Below are positions 62,565-64,000 of a DNA stretch of 64,000 nt, one piece after another. Origin of the DNA: JANXQE01 sp035651635 (GTDB lineage Bacteria > Verrucomicrobiota > Verrucomicrobiia > Limisphaerales > UBA8199); contig DASRFK010000024.1 of NCBI GenBank assembly GCA_035651635.1, forward strand, positions 1-64,000, in the 5' to 3' direction. Below the pieces are notes generated by a model that worked only from the letters and a program-made list of their open reading frames with translations, searched no databases and was not told the origin of the DNA. The position numbers and the translations under genes are program-made. How positions within the stretch are numbered: the first letter of the stretch is position 1; every line of letters begins with the position of its first letter.

Positions 62565-63554
62565 ATGCACGCAAACCAAGGCTTGAACCCGAAGCGCCAT
62601 CGTCCCGCGTTTTCTCGGGGACGTGAACAGGCCGTATTTGATTCCACTCGCGGGCGCGCGAGTAAGCAGTTTTTTGAGGCTCAACAAACGCCGACGGATA
62701 GCCGCGCGATCGCCTTCGATAATCTTCCAGGAGCAGCTGAGCTTTACGTTACCAGGTCGGGCCCGATTTTTCCGTAATGGTCGGCAATGAACGACGCGGC
62801 CTGTCTTACGAATGTGCCAAACTCGCCACCGACAAGGTTCAGGTGCCGATGCTTTCGCGCCGGATCAATTGCTTGAACGTAGCTGCTGCTTCAGCACTTG
62901 CGCTTTATTACCTCCGCGGAACGCGCGTCGGTCCGATGGCTGTCCGGGGTGAGCCCAACAATCGGCGACCCGAGGTCCTGCTGCTGGGTGCAGAGGATCA
63001 CGTGGAACTCGGAAGCGCTATTCGCTCCACTGCAGCTTTTGGGTGGGGAAGAGTTTTCATCGAGGACCGCCAACAGGTTTGGTTCGGTTGCGAGCGAGCC
63101 GTCCGCGCGGAAGGCCGGGCTGCCGCGCGTCGAGGCAAAAACGAAATCCTCTGTATTCCGTGTGCCAACCGGGGCAACGCACGGTTTTCCTAGAGTGACC
63201 ATCATCACCACCCAAGCACTTGGCGCACCATTACACAGGGTGAACCTCGCACGTGGCTCGAGCCAGCTCGTGGTTATCCCGGATGAAAAGAATCTGGATC
63301 AATCTGCGGAAATTTGGTCACGGCTGGGAAAAGAAGTCGAATTCGCTCACCTGCAGATCCCGACAACGAAATTTCCATACCACTACCGCCTAACGGCTAC
63401 GATTGCTCTGGCGGAGATTTCCCGCCAGGTTGGACGCCGTGCAACCGCAAAAGTCCCGCGCGCAGGCCGCCCGCCGTTTTACGATCATCGTTTGGCGCGC
63501 CTGGCCGAAGCGGCTGGACAAAGTGTCAGCCTGGAAGAACTAGTCGATTATTGA
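62565..63554 (+). pseudogene. TrmH/SpoU-family RNA methyltransferase gene with two frameshifts
   Basis: The coding signal runs through three frame segments. From ATG 62565: FSRGREQAVFDSTRGRASKQ, then AIAFDNLPGAAELYVT. From about 62777 in another frame: MVGNERRGLSYECAKLATDK, VPMLSRRINCLNVAAASALA, the SAM-binding trefoil knot of SpoU methyltransferases. From about 63186 back in the first frame: PRVTIITTQALGAPLHRVNL to the stop at 63554. Two single-base shifts, near 62770 and 63180, break the gene. The usual target is 2'-O-methylation of tRNA or rRNA; the product as read is not functional. Confidence 0.72.
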
Positions 63555-63591
63555 ATAATTCTGAACGGTTCAGGGGCACTGCGAATTCCGA

Positions 63592-63621
63592 TTCGACAAG
63601 TTCCCAAAATGGGAACATAAT
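63592..63621 (+). promoter_or_regulatory. Promoter with palindromic operator for the HigBA locus
   Basis: TCGACA (63593-63598) and CATAAT (63616-63621), 17 bases apart, match -35 and -10 boxes at 5 of 6 positions each. Between them GTTCCC-AAAAT-GGGAAC (63600-63616) is a perfect palindrome filling the spacer, a position expected for autorepression by the toxin-antitoxin complex. The toxin start is 32 bases downstream. Confidence 0.6.
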
Positions 63622-63652
63622 TCTTGCCGCGCAGTGATTTCCGTGAGAACTT

Positions 63653-63946
63653 ATGCGGGTAATTTCGAGAAGATGGTTAAATGAGCTGGCGAGAAAACAT
63701 CCCGATGCAAAGCCGGGCCTGGATGCGTGGTTCCACGAAGCCGAGGACGCGGACTGGGCCACCCCCGCGCAAGTCAAAGCGCAGTACGCCACGGCCAGCA
63801 TACTGAAAAATGGTCGGGTCGTACTCAACATCGCCGGAAACAAGTATCGTTTGGTCGTCCGGATTAATTACGCGTATCGCGTAGTTTATGTTCGATTTGC
63901 AGGGACGCACACCGATTACGACCGCATTGAAGCGGAGGAAATTTGA
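63653..63946 (+). CDS. higB: HigB-type toxin (mRNA interferase)
   Basis: 97 residues from ATG 63653. Segments WLNELARKHPDAKPGLDAWF, then VVLNIAGNKYRLVVRINYAY and FAGTHTDYDRI are the signature of HigB (PF09907) ribosome-dependent mRNA endonucleases of the RelE superfamily; length is normal. Its stop overlaps the next start by one base (TGATG). The toxin-first order is typical of HigBA. A palindromic operator lies upstream. The gene symbol is assigned on family similarity. Confidence 0.85.
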   Translation: MRVISRRWLNELARKHPDAKPGLDAWFHEAEDADWATPAQVKAQYATASILKNGRVVLNIAGNKYRLVVRINYAYRVVYVRFAGTHTDYDRIEAEEI

Positions 63947-64000
63947 TGAAAGCCAAAATAATTAAGACGAAAAGAGAGTATGAAGCGGCGCTTGCCAGAA
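63946..64000 (+). CDS. higA: HigA-type antitoxin, N-terminal part (cut by the window end)
   Basis: Only 18 codons are visible (MKAKIIKTKREYEAALAR), but IKTxxxYEAALAR is the usual start of HigA antitoxins, which carry an Xre-type DNA-binding domain further on. It follows the toxin with a one-base overlap. The rest lies outside the window. Confidence 0.7.
   Translation, partial: MKAKIIKTKREYEAALAR

Noticed and set aside
1..64000. CRISPR array or prophage
   Set aside because: No regularly spaced repeats, Cas proteins or phage structural genes were seen.

Overview
The window looks like a chromosomal segment of a soil-type Verrucomicrobiota, most like subdivision 3 (Pedosphaera/Limisphaerales). 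This is inferred from gene content: pseudopilin proteins with a VELLVVIAIIG-type N-terminus and a VxxxDGHV C-terminal motif, many BlaI/M56 regulator-peptidase pairs, ECF sigma factors with long C-terminal extensions, and many secreted proteins carrying carboxypeptidase-regulatory-like repeats. There is no rRNA, no recognisable tRNA and no CRISPR array. Most of the content is accessory: signalling, envelope proteins, proteases, and an unusually large number of gene remnants.

Layout. 1-8130: a first BlaI/M56 module (5936-6352, 1816-5949) with carboxypeptidase-regulatory-like secreted proteins and two remnants of the same family. 8207-15885: a SUKH protein, a lipoprotein/DNA-ligase chimera, an ECF sigma factor, a HEAT-repeat protein, a class-C-type serine hydrolase, a response-regulator-like protein, a PadR/permease-prefix pair and a small secreted protein. 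15931-16874: a pseudopilin gene split by an inversion. 16890-23446: two copies of an esterase plus gene-A module, each of which has lost the opposite gene; between them lies a sigma/anti-sigma operon. 23572-26551: secreted proteases. 26812-30363: a second BlaI/M56 module, then a pseudopilin (30616-31425) and an ECF sigma factor fused to a membrane anchor and a secretin-like domain (31565-33112). 33325-36847: envelope and hypothetical proteins. 37396-40131: a second membrane-anchored ECF sigma fusion, this time with carboxypeptidase-regulatory-like repeats. 41559-50434: two BlaI/M56 modules transcribed away from each other; the left operon has three consecutive genes sharing an Ig-like domain, and the right one carries SurA-N-like, OstA/LptA-like and POTRA-like regions. 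50620-59212: small secreted and membrane proteins, a TlpA-like thioredoxin and a HEAT pseudogene. 59213-64000: an integrase fused to an Omp85-type barrel, a broken TrmH methyltransferase gene and a HigBA toxin-antitoxin locus.

How the genes fit together. Four M56 (BlaR1-like) membrane peptidases each sit next to a BlaI repressor with near-palindromic sites in front of it, and none has the penicillin-binding sensor domain of classical BlaR1. Instead each has a different extracytoplasmic region. Two of these region types (carboxypeptidase-regulatory-like repeats; the secretin-like domain with a TLSGRQC motif) also occur on membrane-anchored ECF sigma factors in the same window. I infer a modular envelope-sensing arrangement in which interchangeable external domains are attached to either a protease/repressor switch or a tethered sigma factor. 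The M56 protein at 48497-50434, with three regions resembling outer-membrane biogenesis factors, is the most striking case.
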